Part shown: positions 25,307 to 34,135 of the stretch, one piece after another
Layout: each line of letters starts with the position of its first letter
Position numbering within the stretch: position 1 is the stretch's first letter
Assembly (NCBI RefSeq): GCF_001421885.1
Contig: NZ_LMLH01000030.1
Coordinates: forward strand, 124,001 to 188,000
Direction of reading: 5' to 3'
Length of the DNA stretch: 64,000 bases
DNA from: Pseudomonas sp. Leaf48
GTDB lineage: Bacteria; Pseudomonadota; Gammaproteobacteria; Pseudomonadales; Pseudomonadaceae
Translations under genes and position numbers: made by a program
The notes under the pieces: generated by a model
The model's database searches: none
What the model was told of the DNA's origin: nothing
The model's input: only the letters and a program-made list of their open reading frames with translations

Positions 25307-26743
25307 ATGTTCGGTTTAGAGGCACTTGATCTCGCCCGAATCCAGTTCGCGTTCACCATCTCGTTCCACATCCTGTTTCCAGCCATCACTATCGGCCTGG
25401 CGAGTTACCTGGCGGTACTCGAAGGTCTGTGGCTGAAAACCCATAACGATACCTATCGTGACCTCTACCATTTCTGGTCGAAGATCTTTGCCGTCAATTT
25501 CGGTATGGGCGTGGTCTCCGGCCTGGTGATGGCCTATCAGTTCGGCACCAATTGGAGTCGCTTCTCGGACTTCGCCGGCTCCGTGACCGGGCCACTGCTC
25601 ACCTATGAAGTGCTCACTGCATTCTTCCTCGAAGCGGGTTTCCTCGGCGTCATGCTGTTTGGCTGGAACAAGGTTGGCCGGGGGCTGCACTTTTTCGCCA
25701 CGGTGATGGTGGCCATCGGTACGTTGATCTCGACCTTCTGGATCCTCGCCTCCAACAGCTGGATGCAAACCCCGCAGGGTTTCGAAATCGTCAATGGTCA
25801 GGTCATTCCCACTGACTGGCTGGCGATCATTTTCAACCCGTCGTTCCCCTATCGCCTGATGCATATGGCCACGGCGGCATTCGTGGCGACGGCATTCTTC
25901 GTCGGCTCCTCGGCGGCCTGGCATCTGTTGCGTGGCAAGGACAATCCGGCGATCCGCAAAATGCTGTCGATGGCCATGTGGATGGCGTTGATCGTTGCGC
26001 CGATACAGGCGGTGATCGGGGACTTCCACGGCCTCAACACGCTTGAGCATCAACCGGCAAAAATCGCCGCCATCGAAGGGCACTGGGAAAACAAAGGTGA
26101 TGAGGCGACGCCGCTGATCCTGTTCGGCTGGCCGGACATGAAGGAGGAGAAAACCAGATTTGCTGTCGAGATCCCGTACCTGGGCAGCCTGATCCTGACC
26201 CACTCGCTGGACAAACAAGTGCCCGCGCTCAAGGAGTTCCCGCCCGAAGACCGGCCAAACTCGACCATCGTGTTCTGGTCGTTCCGGATCATGGTCGGCC
26301 TGGGTTTGCTGATGATCTTCACCGGACTGTGGAGCCTGTGGCTGCGCAAGCGCGACACCCTCTATACCTCGCGCCCTTTCCTGTACCTGGCGTTGTGGAT
26401 GGGGCCGTCCGGCCTGATCGCGATCCTTGCCGGTTGGTTCACCACTGAAATCGGCCGTCAGCCGTGGGTGGTGTATGGCCTGATGCGCACGGCAGATGCA
26501 TCTTCCAACCACAGCTTCATGCAGATGAGCATTACCCTGATTCTGTTCGTCGTGGTGTATTTCGCGCTGTTCGGTGCCGGTCTGGGTTACATGATGCGCC
26601 TGGTGCGCAAAGGGCCGAAGATCGACGAAGGCAAGGAAACCAACGACGGTGGTCCAGGCCAGAAACGTACACCGGCGCGTCCGCTCTCCGCAGCGGATGA
26701 CGAGCACACTGATGGCGATGTCAGCCTGACCAGGGAGAATTGA
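25307..26743 (+). CDS. cioA: Cyanide-insensitive ubiquinol oxidase subunit I
   Basis: This 478-residue protein is a CydA homologue with nine or so membrane helices. Haem ligands are recognisable in FTISFHILFP (His) and FPYRLMHMATA (His). The GRQPWVVYG motif and a short Q loop mark the CIO type rather than the E. coli bd-I type. AGAGGAAGAC precedes the ATG. The enzyme oxidises ubiquinol and reduces oxygen to water at the cytoplasmic membrane and tolerates cyanide. It is followed after three bases by cioB. The upstream Anr box suggests oxygen control. Confidence 0.95.
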   Translation: MFGLEALDLARIQFAFTISFHILFPAITIGLASYLAVLEGLWLKTHNDTYRDLYHFWSKIFAVNFGMGVVSGLVMAYQFGTNWSRFSDFAGSVTGPLLTYEVLTAFFLEAGFLGVMLFGWNKVGRGLHFFATVMVAIGTLISTFWILASNSWMQTPQGFEIVNGQVIPTDWLAIIFNPSFPYRLMHMATAAFVATAFFVGSSAAWHLLRGKDNPAIRKMLSMAMWMALIVAPIQAVIGDFHGLNTLEHQPAKIAAIEGHWENKGDEATPLILFGWPDMKEEKTRFAVEIPYLGSLILTHSLDKQVPALKEFPPEDRPNSTIVFWSFRIMVGLGLLMIFTGLWSLWLRKRDTLYTSRPFLYLALWMGPSGLIAILAGWFTTEIGRQPWVVYGLMRTADASSNHSFMQMSITLILFVVVYFALFGAGLGYMMRLVRKGPKIDEGKETNDGGPGQKRTPARPLSAADDEHTDGDVSLTREN

Positions 26744-26746
26744 CTC

Positions 26747-27754
26747 ATGGGTATTGATCTTCCGCTGATCTGGGCCGTGATCATCATCTTCGGCATCATG
26801 ATGTACGTGGTCATGGACGGCTTCGATCTGGGCATCGGGATTCTTTTCCCGTTCATTCCCGGCAAGGGCGACCGTGATGTGATGATGAACACCGTCGCGC
26901 CGGTCTGGGACGGCAACGAAACCTGGCTGGTGCTGGGCGGTGCAGCACTGTTCGGGGCTTTCCCGCTGGCCTACTCGGTGGTGCTTTCGGCTTTGTACCT
27001 GCCGCTGATCCTGATGTTGATCGGGCTGATCTTTCGCGGCGTGGCTTTCGAGTTTCGCTTCAAGGCCAAGGATGACAAACGACATCTCTGGGACAAGGCG
27101 TTCATCGGCGGTTCGGTCACCGCAACGTTCTTCCAGGGCGTGGCATTGGGGGCGTTCATCGACGGATTGCCCGTGGTCAACCGGCAGTTTGCCGGCGGTT
27201 CGCTGGACTGGCTGACACCCTTCACGATGTTTTGCGGTGCGGCGCTGGTGGTGGCATATGCGTTGCTCGGTTGCACCTGGCTGATCATGAAGACCGAGGG
27301 CAAGCTGCAGGAACAGATGCATGACCTGGCGCGGCCACTGGCCTTCGTGTTGCTGGCAGTGATCGGCGTTGTCAGCATCTGGACCCCGCTGACCCACGCA
27401 GAGATCGCCGCGCGCTGGTTCACCTTGCCAAACCTCTTCTGGTTCCTGCCGGTGCCGATTCTGGTACTGGTGACGATGTACGGTCTGATTCGCGCCGTGG
27501 CCCGCAATGCGCACTACACGCCGTTCCTGCTGACGCTGGTGCTGATTTTCCTCGGCTACAGTGGATTGGGTATCAGCCTGTGGCCGAATATCGTGCCGCC
27601 GTCGATCTCGATCTGGGACGCCGCCGCGCCGCCGCAAAGCCAGGGGTTCATGCTGGTCGGCACGCTATTTATCATCCCGTTCATTCTGGGGTACACCTTC
27701 TGGAGCTACTACGTATTCCGCGGCAAGGTCACGCACGAAGACGGGTATCACTAG
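26747..27754 (+). CDS. cioB: Cyanide-insensitive ubiquinol oxidase subunit II
   Basis: The product has 335 residues and is a CydB homologue. The N-terminus GIDLPLIWAVIIIFGIMMYV is followed by MDGFDLGIGIL, and VAPVWDGNETWLVLGGAALF is the family signature. It forms the heterodimeric oxidase with the upstream cioA product. Three bases separate the two genes, so they are translated from one message. Confidence 0.96.
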   Translation: MGIDLPLIWAVIIIFGIMMYVVMDGFDLGIGILFPFIPGKGDRDVMMNTVAPVWDGNETWLVLGGAALFGAFPLAYSVVLSALYLPLILMLIGLIFRGVAFEFRFKAKDDKRHLWDKAFIGGSVTATFFQGVALGAFIDGLPVVNRQFAGGSLDWLTPFTMFCGAALVVAYALLGCTWLIMKTEGKLQEQMHDLARPLAFVLLAVIGVVSIWTPLTHAEIAARWFTLPNLFWFLPVPILVLVTMYGLIRAVARNAHYTPFLLTLVLIFLGYSGLGISLWPNIVPPSISIWDAAAPPQSQGFMLVGTLFIIPFILGYTFWSYYVFRGKVTHEDGYH

Positions 27755-27816
27755 CTCCACGACTTGCCTTTGATGGCGTCGATAACGGCGCCATCGATCT
27801 GAAGGAGATCGAAGCA

Positions 27817-27984
27817 ATGAGCAGCAAACCTTCCCTGCGCGAGATTGAAGAAAGCGAAAAAAAGCCGCTGTGGCAGCGGCTCGGCTGGCTGGCCATGATC
27901 TGGGTTGGCAGTGTCGGTGCACTGTTCATCGTCGCCAGCCTGATGCGCATGTTCATGAATGCCGCAGGCCTGACCACCCACTGA
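27817..27984 (+). CDS. Small single-pass membrane protein of the cio operon (DUF2474 family)
   Basis: The product has 55 residues. A charged N-terminus (SLREIEESEKKPLWQRL) is followed by one membrane helix (GWLAMIWVGSVGALFIVASL). GAAGGAGATCGAAGCA gives a good ribosome-binding site. Its position 62 bases after cioB and its size match the small DUF2474 proteins found with cioAB, which are thought to be the counterpart of CydX. A role as a third oxidase subunit is inference from that analogy. Confidence 0.85.
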   Translation: MSSKPSLREIEESEKKPLWQRLGWLAMIWVGSVGALFIVASLMRMFMNAAGLTTH

Positions 27985-28036
27985 ACTTCCCGTCCCGCTG
28001 TCTTCTGGCGCGGATTCACAACCCTGGAGCGGCCGC

Positions 28037-29161
28037 TTATTTGCGTGCTTTGAGAATCACGAATTTCGGGTTGGCCGCCACCTGTTCGACGCCACGGAAC
28101 AGCCGCGCCAACTTGCTGTGATAACCCAGGTGTCGGTTGCCGACAATGTACAGCGCGCCGCCCACGACCAACGCTTCCCGGGCTTGCTGGAACATCCGCC
28201 AGGCGAGGTAGTCCCCGACGACCTGTTGCTGGTGAAACGGTGGGTTGCACAACACCACGTCCAGCGATTGCGCCTCCTGGCCTGCCAGGCCATCACCAGC
28301 ACGCACAATCACTTCCCGCTCACCCAGCGCCGCACGCCAGTTTTCGGCGGCCGATTGCACGGCCATGTAGGATTCGTCCACCAATGTGTAATTTGCCTCG
28401 GGGTTTTGCAGGGCACTGGCGATCGCTAGCACACCGTTGCCGCAGCCCAGATCGGCAACCCGCGCCGTGCCGAGACTTTTCGGCAGATGTGGCAAAAATG
28501 CGCGGGTGCCGATGTCCAGGCCCTCGCGGCAGAACACGTTCGCATGGTTTAGCAATTCGATCGCCGGCTCGTCGATCCGGTAACGGGTGGGGTAGGGCGA
28601 TGAGGCGGGTGCTTTGGCTTGCGCAGTGGCAATCAACAGGCGGGCTTTTTTCACCGCCAGCGACGCTTGCACCGGGCCTATGTAGCGCTCAAGCAGATCG
28701 CCTGCCGCCCGTGGCAGGTGTTTGATCATCGCTGCGGCGATCACTTGGGTACCCGGTTGCAATTGGCCCTGCAGGCGGATCAATTGTTCTTCCAGCAGCG
28801 CCAGGGTTTTCGGCACCCGCACCAGCACGCAGTCGAATGGCCCGTTTAGCGGCTCGCTGGCTGGCACGGCGGGTACCGCGTCGAATGACAGGCCGTTGCG
28901 TACAAGGTTTTTTTCCAGCCCCTGAAGGGCCAGGAAGGAGTCGCCGCTGCTGACCACCCGGACTTTGCCTGCCAGGCTGGCTGCCAAAGCACCAAAACTG
29001 TCGTTGAGCACCAGCACCCGGGTGTCCGCCGCCGGATTCTGCTCGGCCAGGTGGTTCAGCAAATATTCGTCGGCCGCATCGAAAGCTTGCAGTGGTTCGT
29101 TCTGCTGTTCGGGCTGGCGGATCAAGTCGAGGCTGGCGAAGGGTGTTTCGAGCAAAGGCAT
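28037..29161 (-). CDS. rlmG: 23S rRNA (guanine-1835-N2)-methyltransferase
   Basis: This 374-residue protein has two methyltransferase-like domains, as in RlmG/RsmC. The first lacks a SAM motif, and the second has VADLGCGNGVLAIASAL and the catalytic NPPF motif (VVLCNPPFHQQQVV). It methylates G1835 of 23S rRNA. The MPLLETPFASLDLIRQP start is typical. It is convergent with the cio operon, with 52 bases between. Confidence 0.93.
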   Translation of the reverse strand: MPLLETPFASLDLIRQPEQQNEPLQAFDAADEYLLNHLAEQNPAADTRVLVLNDSFGALAASLAGKVRVVSSGDSFLALQGLEKNLVRNGLSFDAVPAVPASEPLNGPFDCVLVRVPKTLALLEEQLIRLQGQLQPGTQVIAAAMIKHLPRAAGDLLERYIGPVQASLAVKKARLLIATAQAKAPASSPYPTRYRIDEPAIELLNHANVFCREGLDIGTRAFLPHLPKSLGTARVADLGCGNGVLAIASALQNPEANYTLVDESYMAVQSAAENWRAALGEREVIVRAGDGLAGQEAQSLDVVLCNPPFHQQQVVGDYLAWRMFQQAREALVVGGALYIVGNRHLGYHSKLARLFRGVEQVAANPKFVILKARK

Positions 29162-29336
29162 GGGGCGAGGCTCTGGGTAATCAACGGGATTGCCGCTGCC
29201 CGGGGGCGCTGAAGCGGGCGGGACTCGCCGAGTGTACTTCGTCGTGCAGGTTCACACGGCAACACTCAGGCAGCAGCCGCAAATGGTACGTTTTTTTACG
29301 CTGGATTACCCGCAGGTTTTCCTGGCACCCAGTGGT

Positions 29337-30041
29337 TCAGATGGCTCTGGACCTGGTTGCAGCGATCACCGCAGCAATCTTGTTATTGACCCCGAGCTTC
29401 TCGATGGCCCTGTGCACATGAAAATTGATGGTGCGCTCACTCAAACTGAGGATTCTGGCGATCTCGAAAGCGGTCTTGCCGGTGGCTGACAGTTTCAGGA
29501 CTTCGACTTCTCGTATTGATAGGGGCGGGTGCGAAGGTTTTTTCGGATATGCCCGGCTTGCCAGGGCATGCAAATGACGGCTGATGAACACCGTAAATCC
29601 CAGGTTTTCATACAGTTCATAGGGCGAAATCGGACAATGGCTCCTGGCCAGACTGAGGATGCTGCGCAGACCGGATTCCTCATCATGGATCGCCTGCGAC
29701 CAACCATGCGGCAAGCCTTGCTGCTGCAACATCTGCCAAAGCCATGGGGTTTTGCAGAAGAGCTGTTCGCTCCAGAGAACGGGCAGCATGGAGTGCTCGC
29801 AGTGGTCGGCAATGGGGTCGGGCTGATTGGCATTGTTTTGCGCGTACCGGGCGTTCCAGCCAGAGGGGAAATTGTTAAGCCTCAGAACGTTACAATCGGA
29901 GCTGGCAGTGGTTGAGCTGGTTGAGAAGGCGCAAAATTTGTAACCCAGGTTTTTGACGAAATCGAGCGACATTCGAAAAGCGATATTGATGTCTTCAGTG
30001 TGTGAGAGTTTCTTGAGTTGTGACTCTTTCCAATGCTCCAT
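29337..30041 (-). CDS. LuxR-family quorum-sensing regulator, solo (PpoR-like)
   Basis: The product has 234 residues. The N-terminal autoinducer-binding domain keeps the canonical contact residues: W and Y in GWNARY, D-P in QPDPIADH, and W in PVLWSEQ, with TraR-like spacings. The C-terminal helix-turn-helix is LSIREVEVLKLSATGKTAFEI with SERTINFHVHRAIEKLGV. GGAGGA precedes the ATG at 30041. No luxI gene lies in the window, so this is a solo. From memory, P. putida PpoR sits in a similar context (fpr, mscL, radA), so I think this is its orthologue. PpoR binds 3-oxo-C6-HSL, but that is not shown here. Confidence 0.88.
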   Translation of the reverse strand: MEHWKESQLKKLSHTEDINIAFRMSLDFVKNLGYKFCAFSTSSTTASSDCNVLRLNNFPSGWNARYAQNNANQPDPIADHCEHSMLPVLWSEQLFCKTPWLWQMLQQQGLPHGWSQAIHDEESGLRSILSLARSHCPISPYELYENLGFTVFISRHLHALASRAYPKKPSHPPLSIREVEVLKLSATGKTAFEIARILSLSERTINFHVHRAIEKLGVNNKIAAVIAATRSRAI

Positions 30042-30341
30042 TCCTAATCCTCCCTTAAGTGTCCTCTGGGGTGCCACTATGGATCCAATATCTGGCACGC
30101 TTCGAGTGTAGGATAATTCCTATATTCTGAGTTGAAACTTTTTGCTCTTAAACAAATGCGGAATATTCAGTTGCAGTCCTGATTTGTGAAAAAGTATTAA
30201 TATGTCGCGCGGCATTTGATGCGAAACTGTTTTAAACAAAGTTGCGCTTGGCTGTTTAAGTCCATTATGCCACTACACACTGTCGGTGTTATTGCCCGCC
30301 ATTTTGCGGGACACTGGGTTATCTGTTGAAGGGAGTGCGCC

Positions 30342-31118
30342 ATGACCGTCAGTGAAGAAAAATTTACCCGCCAGACGTTGCTCGATGTACAGCCGGTGAC
30401 CCCGAACCTGTTCACCCTGCGTGCCACCCGCGATGCGGGGTACCGTTTTCGTGCGGGGCAGTTTGCCCGGCTGGGCGTGGTCAGGGCCGATGGCAGCACG
30501 GTATGGCGCGCCTACTCCATGGTTTCGTCGCCCTTCGATGAGTTTCTTGAGTTTTTTTCCATTGTCGTGCCCGGTGGCGAGTTCACCAGTGAACTCAGCC
30601 GATTGGGTGTCGGCGATACGTTGCTGGTCGACCGTCAGGCCTTCGGCTACCTGACACTTGACCGCTTTGTGGATGGGCGTGATTTGTGGCTGTTATCCAC
30701 AGGCACGGGCGTGGCCCCCTTCCTGTCGATCCTGCAGGACTTCGAAGTCTGGGAAAAATTCGAACGCATCATTCTGGTCTACAGCGTGCGTGAAGCCCGT
30801 GAGTTGGCGTATCAGGAACTGATCGCGGGACTGGCGAGCCGTGATTATCTGGCCGAGTACGCACACAAGCTGAAATTCATTGCCACGGTCACTCGCGAGC
30901 GGCATGTCGGCGCCCTTAACGGGCGAATTACCACGCTGATTGAAAATGGCGAACTGGAGCGTGCTGCCGGTGTGGCGCTGACGCCCGAACACTCGCGCGT
31001 CATGTTGTGCGGCAACCCACAGATGATCGATGACACGCGCAAACTGCTCAAGCAGCGGGACATGCATCTGAGCCTCAGCCGGCGACCCGGTCAGGTGGCG
31101 GTAGAGAACTTCTGGTAG
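30342..31118 (+). CDS. fpr: Ferredoxin--NADP reductase
   Basis: The product has 258 residues and a GAAGGGAG ribosome-binding site. FAD-binding is RAYSMVSSPFDEFLEFFSI. The NADP site is LLSTGTGVAPFLSIL, and LCGNPQMIDDT plus the terminal aromatic VENFW are typical of bacterial FNRs. It exchanges electrons between NADPH and ferredoxin or flavodoxin, often in oxidative-stress defence and Fe-S repair. It is divergent from the LuxR solo. The 300-base region between them is AT-rich, and I see no clear lux box or SoxR site there. Confidence 0.95.
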   Translation: MTVSEEKFTRQTLLDVQPVTPNLFTLRATRDAGYRFRAGQFARLGVVRADGSTVWRAYSMVSSPFDEFLEFFSIVVPGGEFTSELSRLGVGDTLLVDRQAFGYLTLDRFVDGRDLWLLSTGTGVAPFLSILQDFEVWEKFERIILVYSVREARELAYQELIAGLASRDYLAEYAHKLKFIATVTRERHVGALNGRITTLIENGELERAAGVALTPEHSRVMLCGNPQMIDDTRKLLKQRDMHLSLSRRPGQVAVENFW

Positions 31119-31152
31119 AAAAAAAACGGCGCCTCGATGGCGCCGTTTTTTG
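31119..31152. terminator. Bidirectional terminator between fpr and mscL
   Basis: ACGGCGCC-TCGAT-GGCGCCGT gives an eight-pair stem, with an A run on the left and a T run on the right. It can therefore end transcription from both convergent genes. Confidence 0.85.
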
Positions 31153-31165
31153 TCCCGCGTTTGGG

Positions 31166-31579
31166 TCAGGGCGCGTCGTTACGGGCCTTGAGCAGGTCGC
31201 GGATCTCCCCCAGCAACACTTCTTCCTTGGTGGGGACCGGTGGCAGGGTTGGGGCCGCTGCTTCTTCGCGCTTCATGCGGTTGACCGCCTTGACGCCCAG
31301 GAAGATTGCAAAAGCGACTATGACGAAATCAATGATGGCCTGGATGAATTTGCCGTAGGCCAGCACCACTGCAGGTGCATCACCCTGGGCGGCCTTGAGC
31401 GTAACGACCAGGTCGCTGAAGTCCACACCACCGATCAGCAGACCGATGGGGGGCATGATCACATCGCCGACAAACGACGTAACGATCTTGCCGAAGGCGG
31501 CACCGATGATGATACCGACAGCCATGTCGATCACATTGCCTTTGACCGCGAAGGCCTTGAACTCGTTTAGCACGCCCAT
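31166..31579 (-). CDS. mscL: Large-conductance mechanosensitive channel
   Basis: The product has 137 residues. The N-terminal amphipathic start MGVLNEFKAFAVKGNVIDM is followed by TM1 (AVGIIIGAAFGKIVTSFV) and TM2 (FIQAIIDFVIVAFAIFLGV) and a cytoplasmic helix. Length and sequence fit MscL, a homopentamer that opens at near-lytic membrane tension during osmotic downshock. Confidence 0.96.
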   Translation of the reverse strand: MGVLNEFKAFAVKGNVIDMAVGIIIGAAFGKIVTSFVGDVIMPPIGLLIGGVDFSDLVVTLKAAQGDAPAVVLAYGKFIQAIIDFVIVAFAIFLGVKAVNRMKREEAAAPTLPPVPTKEEVLLGEIRDLLKARNDAP

Positions 31580-32201
31580 AGGTTATTTCCTTGTTACAGA
31601 TGAGGTTGATGAGCGCAGTGTAAATCAGCCAGTCGCTTCCTGCTCGAAACAACTGCTTACCTGCGTCTGCCTGCAATCGACCCGGGGCAGGGGGGAAAGT
31701 TTGCAAGGTGACCGCGATGGGCCAGGGATCTGGACATCCGCAATGGCGTAGCAGGCGATTTGGCCATCAGTTTAATCGCTTCGTGGCGAACGGATTAAAG
31801 TCCGTTTGATTAAGGCTTGTTGCAATCTGATAACGCAGCAGTAATGTCATGTCATCCGGCTGACTAACTAGTTGGTTATTCCAACCGTGGCCCTCAAGTG
31901 TCACGGTAATGGGGTCTGATTGGTTGTTGCTTTTGAATCTGTAAATCGGGTTTATTCTTGAATATCAGGTTGTACGTCGGAGTTGATAATGTGCAAGGTA
32001 TGTATAAGTTTTATGGTGACTGTGCTGAATGTTTTGTGTCTGTTTGTTCAGTTATAAACGAAAATATGTACAGGACATTGCCTGAAGTGCAGGGATTTAA
32101 TATTCCTGATCATACAAAAGTATTGTGTCTGCCTTCAGGCATCCGGCCACGCTGATCGACGCCAGCTGAGCTATCATCGCGTTTTTTTGCCGGGGGTTCC
32201 G
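31580..32201. other. 622-base AT-richer intergenic region between mscL and radA
   Basis: The gap is richer in A and T than its surroundings, above all from about 31,770 to 32,150. It holds a hairpin at 31771-31799 (TTTAATC..GATTAAA enclosing TTCG-TGG-CGAA) and an AACTAGTT palindrome near 31868. One small frame (31958-32155, 65 residues, TTG start) has no ribosome-binding site and an unusual, cysteine-rich composition. I do not call it a gene. The radA and mscL promoters must lie here. Confidence 0.5.
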
Positions 32202-33569
32202 ATGGCCAAGGCCAAACGCATGTACGGCTGCACCGAGTGCGGCTCAACCTTCCCCAAGTGGGCCGGTCAGTGCGGTGAGTGCGGGGCGTGGAACACGCTC
32301 ACTGAAACCATGGTGGAAAGCGGCGGGGCCGCAGCTCCGACGGGTCGTACCGGTTGGGCCGGGCAGCAGGCGCAGATCAAGACCCTGGCAGAAGTCAGTG
32401 TCGAGGAGATTCCGCGATTCTCCACGGCCTCCAGCGAGCTGGATCGTGTGTTGGGTGGTGGTCTGGTCGATGGCTCCGTGGTGCTGATCGGCGGCGATCC
32501 GGGCATCGGCAAGTCGACCATTCTCCTGCAAACCCTGTGCAACCTCGCCACGCGCATGCCCGCGCTGTACGTCACAGGCGAGGAGTCCCAGCAACAGGTG
32601 GCCATGCGTGCACGGCGGCTGGGCTTGCCCCAGGACCAACTACGGGTGATGACCGAAACCTGCATCGAAACCATCATCGCCACGGCCCGGATCGAGAAAC
32701 CGAAAGTCATGGTGATCGACTCGATCCAGACCATTTTCACCGAACAACTGCAATCAGCGCCCGGCGGCGTCTCCCAGGTGCGCGAAAGCGCGGCTTTGTT
32801 GGTGCGATACGCCAAGCAGAGCGGTACCGCGATCTTCCTGGTTGGACACGTCACCAAGGAGGGCGCGCTGGCGGGTCCTCGCGTGCTCGAGCACATGGTC
32901 GACACCGTGCTGTATTTCGAAGGGGAGTCCGATGGGCGTTTGCGTCTGTTGCGGGCCGTGAAAAACCGTTTTGGGGCGGTCAACGAGTTGGGCGTGTTCG
33001 GTATGACCGACAAGGGCTTGAAAGAAGTCTCCAACCCGTCAGCGATTTTTCTTACGCGCGCTCAGGAAGAAGTCCCGGGCAGTGTGGTCATGGCCACCTG
33101 GGAAGGCACCCGGCCGATGCTGGTGGAGGTTCAGGCGCTGGTGGACGACAGTCACCTGGCGAATCCGCGACGGGTAACGCTGGGGCTGGATCAGAATCGC
33201 CTGGCGATGTTGCTGGCGGTGCTGCACCGCCATGGTGGCATTCCGACCCATGATCAGGACGTGTTTCTCAACGTGGTCGGTGGGGTCAAGGTTCTGGAAA
33301 CGGCTTCCGACCTGGCACTGATGGCGGCGGTGATGTCCAGTTTGCGCAATCGGCCGCTGCCCCATGATCTGTTGGTGTTCGGCGAGGTCGGGCTGTCCGG
33401 TGAAGTACGTCCCGTGCCAAGCGGTCAGGAGCGCCTGAAGGAAGCCGCCAAGCATGGCTTCAAGCGGGCCATCGTGCCTAAGGGCAATGCGCCGAAGGAA
33501 GCACCGGCGGGCTTGCAGATTATTGCCGTGACCCGTCTGGAGCAGGCCCTCGACGCACTGTTCGAATAA
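32202..33569 (+). CDS. radA: DNA repair protein RadA (Sms)
   Basis: The product has 455 residues. The N-terminal C4 zinc finger is CTECGSTFPKWAGQCGEC. The RecA-like ATPase domain has Walker A GGDPGIGKST and Walker B VMVIDSIQT, followed by the RadA-specific KNRFGAVNE motif. The C-terminal Lon-like P domain ends around EVGLSGEVRPVPSGQERL. RadA drives branch migration in recombination. I chose ATG 32202 because the MAKAKRMYGC start is conserved in the family. Confidence 0.96.
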   Translation: MAKAKRMYGCTECGSTFPKWAGQCGECGAWNTLTETMVESGGAAAPTGRTGWAGQQAQIKTLAEVSVEEIPRFSTASSELDRVLGGGLVDGSVVLIGGDPGIGKSTILLQTLCNLATRMPALYVTGEESQQQVAMRARRLGLPQDQLRVMTETCIETIIATARIEKPKVMVIDSIQTIFTEQLQSAPGGVSQVRESAALLVRYAKQSGTAIFLVGHVTKEGALAGPRVLEHMVDTVLYFEGESDGRLRLLRAVKNRFGAVNELGVFGMTDKGLKEVSNPSAIFLTRAQEEVPGSVVMATWEGTRPMLVEVQALVDDSHLANPRRVTLGLDQNRLAMLLAVLHRHGGIPTHDQDVFLNVVGGVKVLETASDLALMAAVMSSLRNRPLPHDLLVFGEVGLSGEVRPVPSGQERLKEAAKHGFKRAIVPKGNAPKEAPAGLQIIAVTRLEQALDALFE

Positions 33570-33575
33570 CCACGC

Positions 33576-33616
33576 CCCTGTAGGAGTTGCCGCAGCCTGC
33601 GGCAGCTCCTACAGGG
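33576..33616. repeat. Perfect hairpin repeat (CCCTGTAGGAG...) between radA and mapZ
   Basis: CCCTGTAGGAGTTGCCGCA and TGCGGCAGCTCCTACAGGG form a 19-base stem with one mismatch and a GCC loop. It is the compact form of the GTAGGAGC repeat family. It overlaps the last codons of mapZ and could serve as a terminator for radA. Confidence 0.85.
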
Positions 33617-33977
33617 CGATCAGGGCACCCAGTTCGCGCTCAAGCTCTTGCGGGTCACCCAGGTTGAGTTCGATCAACCGCCGCAAGCGTTCAATGGATT
33701 CCAGGCTGATGTATCGACATACGAAGCCGAGCTGACCATGATCTTCGTGGGTCAGATGCACATCCATGGTGATTTCGCTGTCATCGCTCAAGTGGATGTC
33801 GATCCGGAAGTCATGCGCCTTGTCGCCAAGCCATGGCTCGGGCTGCTCGATCAGCAATCCTTTCAGCGACAAGTCGATCAGCTTCACCGGCCATATGAAG
33901 TCGCCCTGGCTCAGTTCGGCTCGGGCATCGAACGCAATACGTTTGAAGCGGCGACGTTCGGCAGGGTGCTCGCTCAT
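33609..33977 (-). CDS. mapZ: PilZ-domain c-di-GMP receptor (MapZ-like)
   Basis: The product has 122 residues. The PilZ c-di-GMP signature is complete: the RRRFKR arginine cluster at residues 8-13 and the D-x-S-x-x-G motif DLSLKG at 35-40. These positions match the P. aeruginosa PA4608/MapZ protein. MapZ binds c-di-GMP and then inhibits the chemotaxis methyltransferase CheR1, which alters flagellar switching. Its neighbours (radA on one side, cstA on the other) match the P. aeruginosa arrangement as I remember it. The last two codons and the stop lie inside a repeat hairpin. Confidence 0.88.
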   Translation of the reverse strand: MSEHPAERRRFKRIAFDARAELSQGDFIWPVKLIDLSLKGLLIEQPEPWLGDKAHDFRIDIHLSDDSEITMDVHLTHEDHGQLGFVCRYISLESIERLRRLIELNLGDPQELERELGALIAL

Positions 33978-34135
33978 GGTGCGATCCTCTGAAATGTACG
34001 CAAACTATAGACCGGCATTCTCAAAGGCTGCCAGCGCGCACGCTTCTAGACCAATGTTGGGGTATGGCCTTTACCGTCAGGAGAGCTAAACTCGGAGTGG
34101 CTGTCTTTCTTGTCCACTCTGGCCGGAATAATAAA

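Noticed and set aside
25316..27637. A 773-residue open frame on the minus strand opposite cioAB
   Set aside because: The plus strand encodes two clear oxidase subunits. The minus frame is rich in His, Gln, Asp and Arg, as expected from the GC-biased antisense of a Pseudomonas gene, and has no domain.
31958..32155. A 65-residue small protein in the mscL-radA gap
   Set aside because: TTG start without ribosome-binding site, atypical composition and no recognisable homology; kept only as a low-priority observation.
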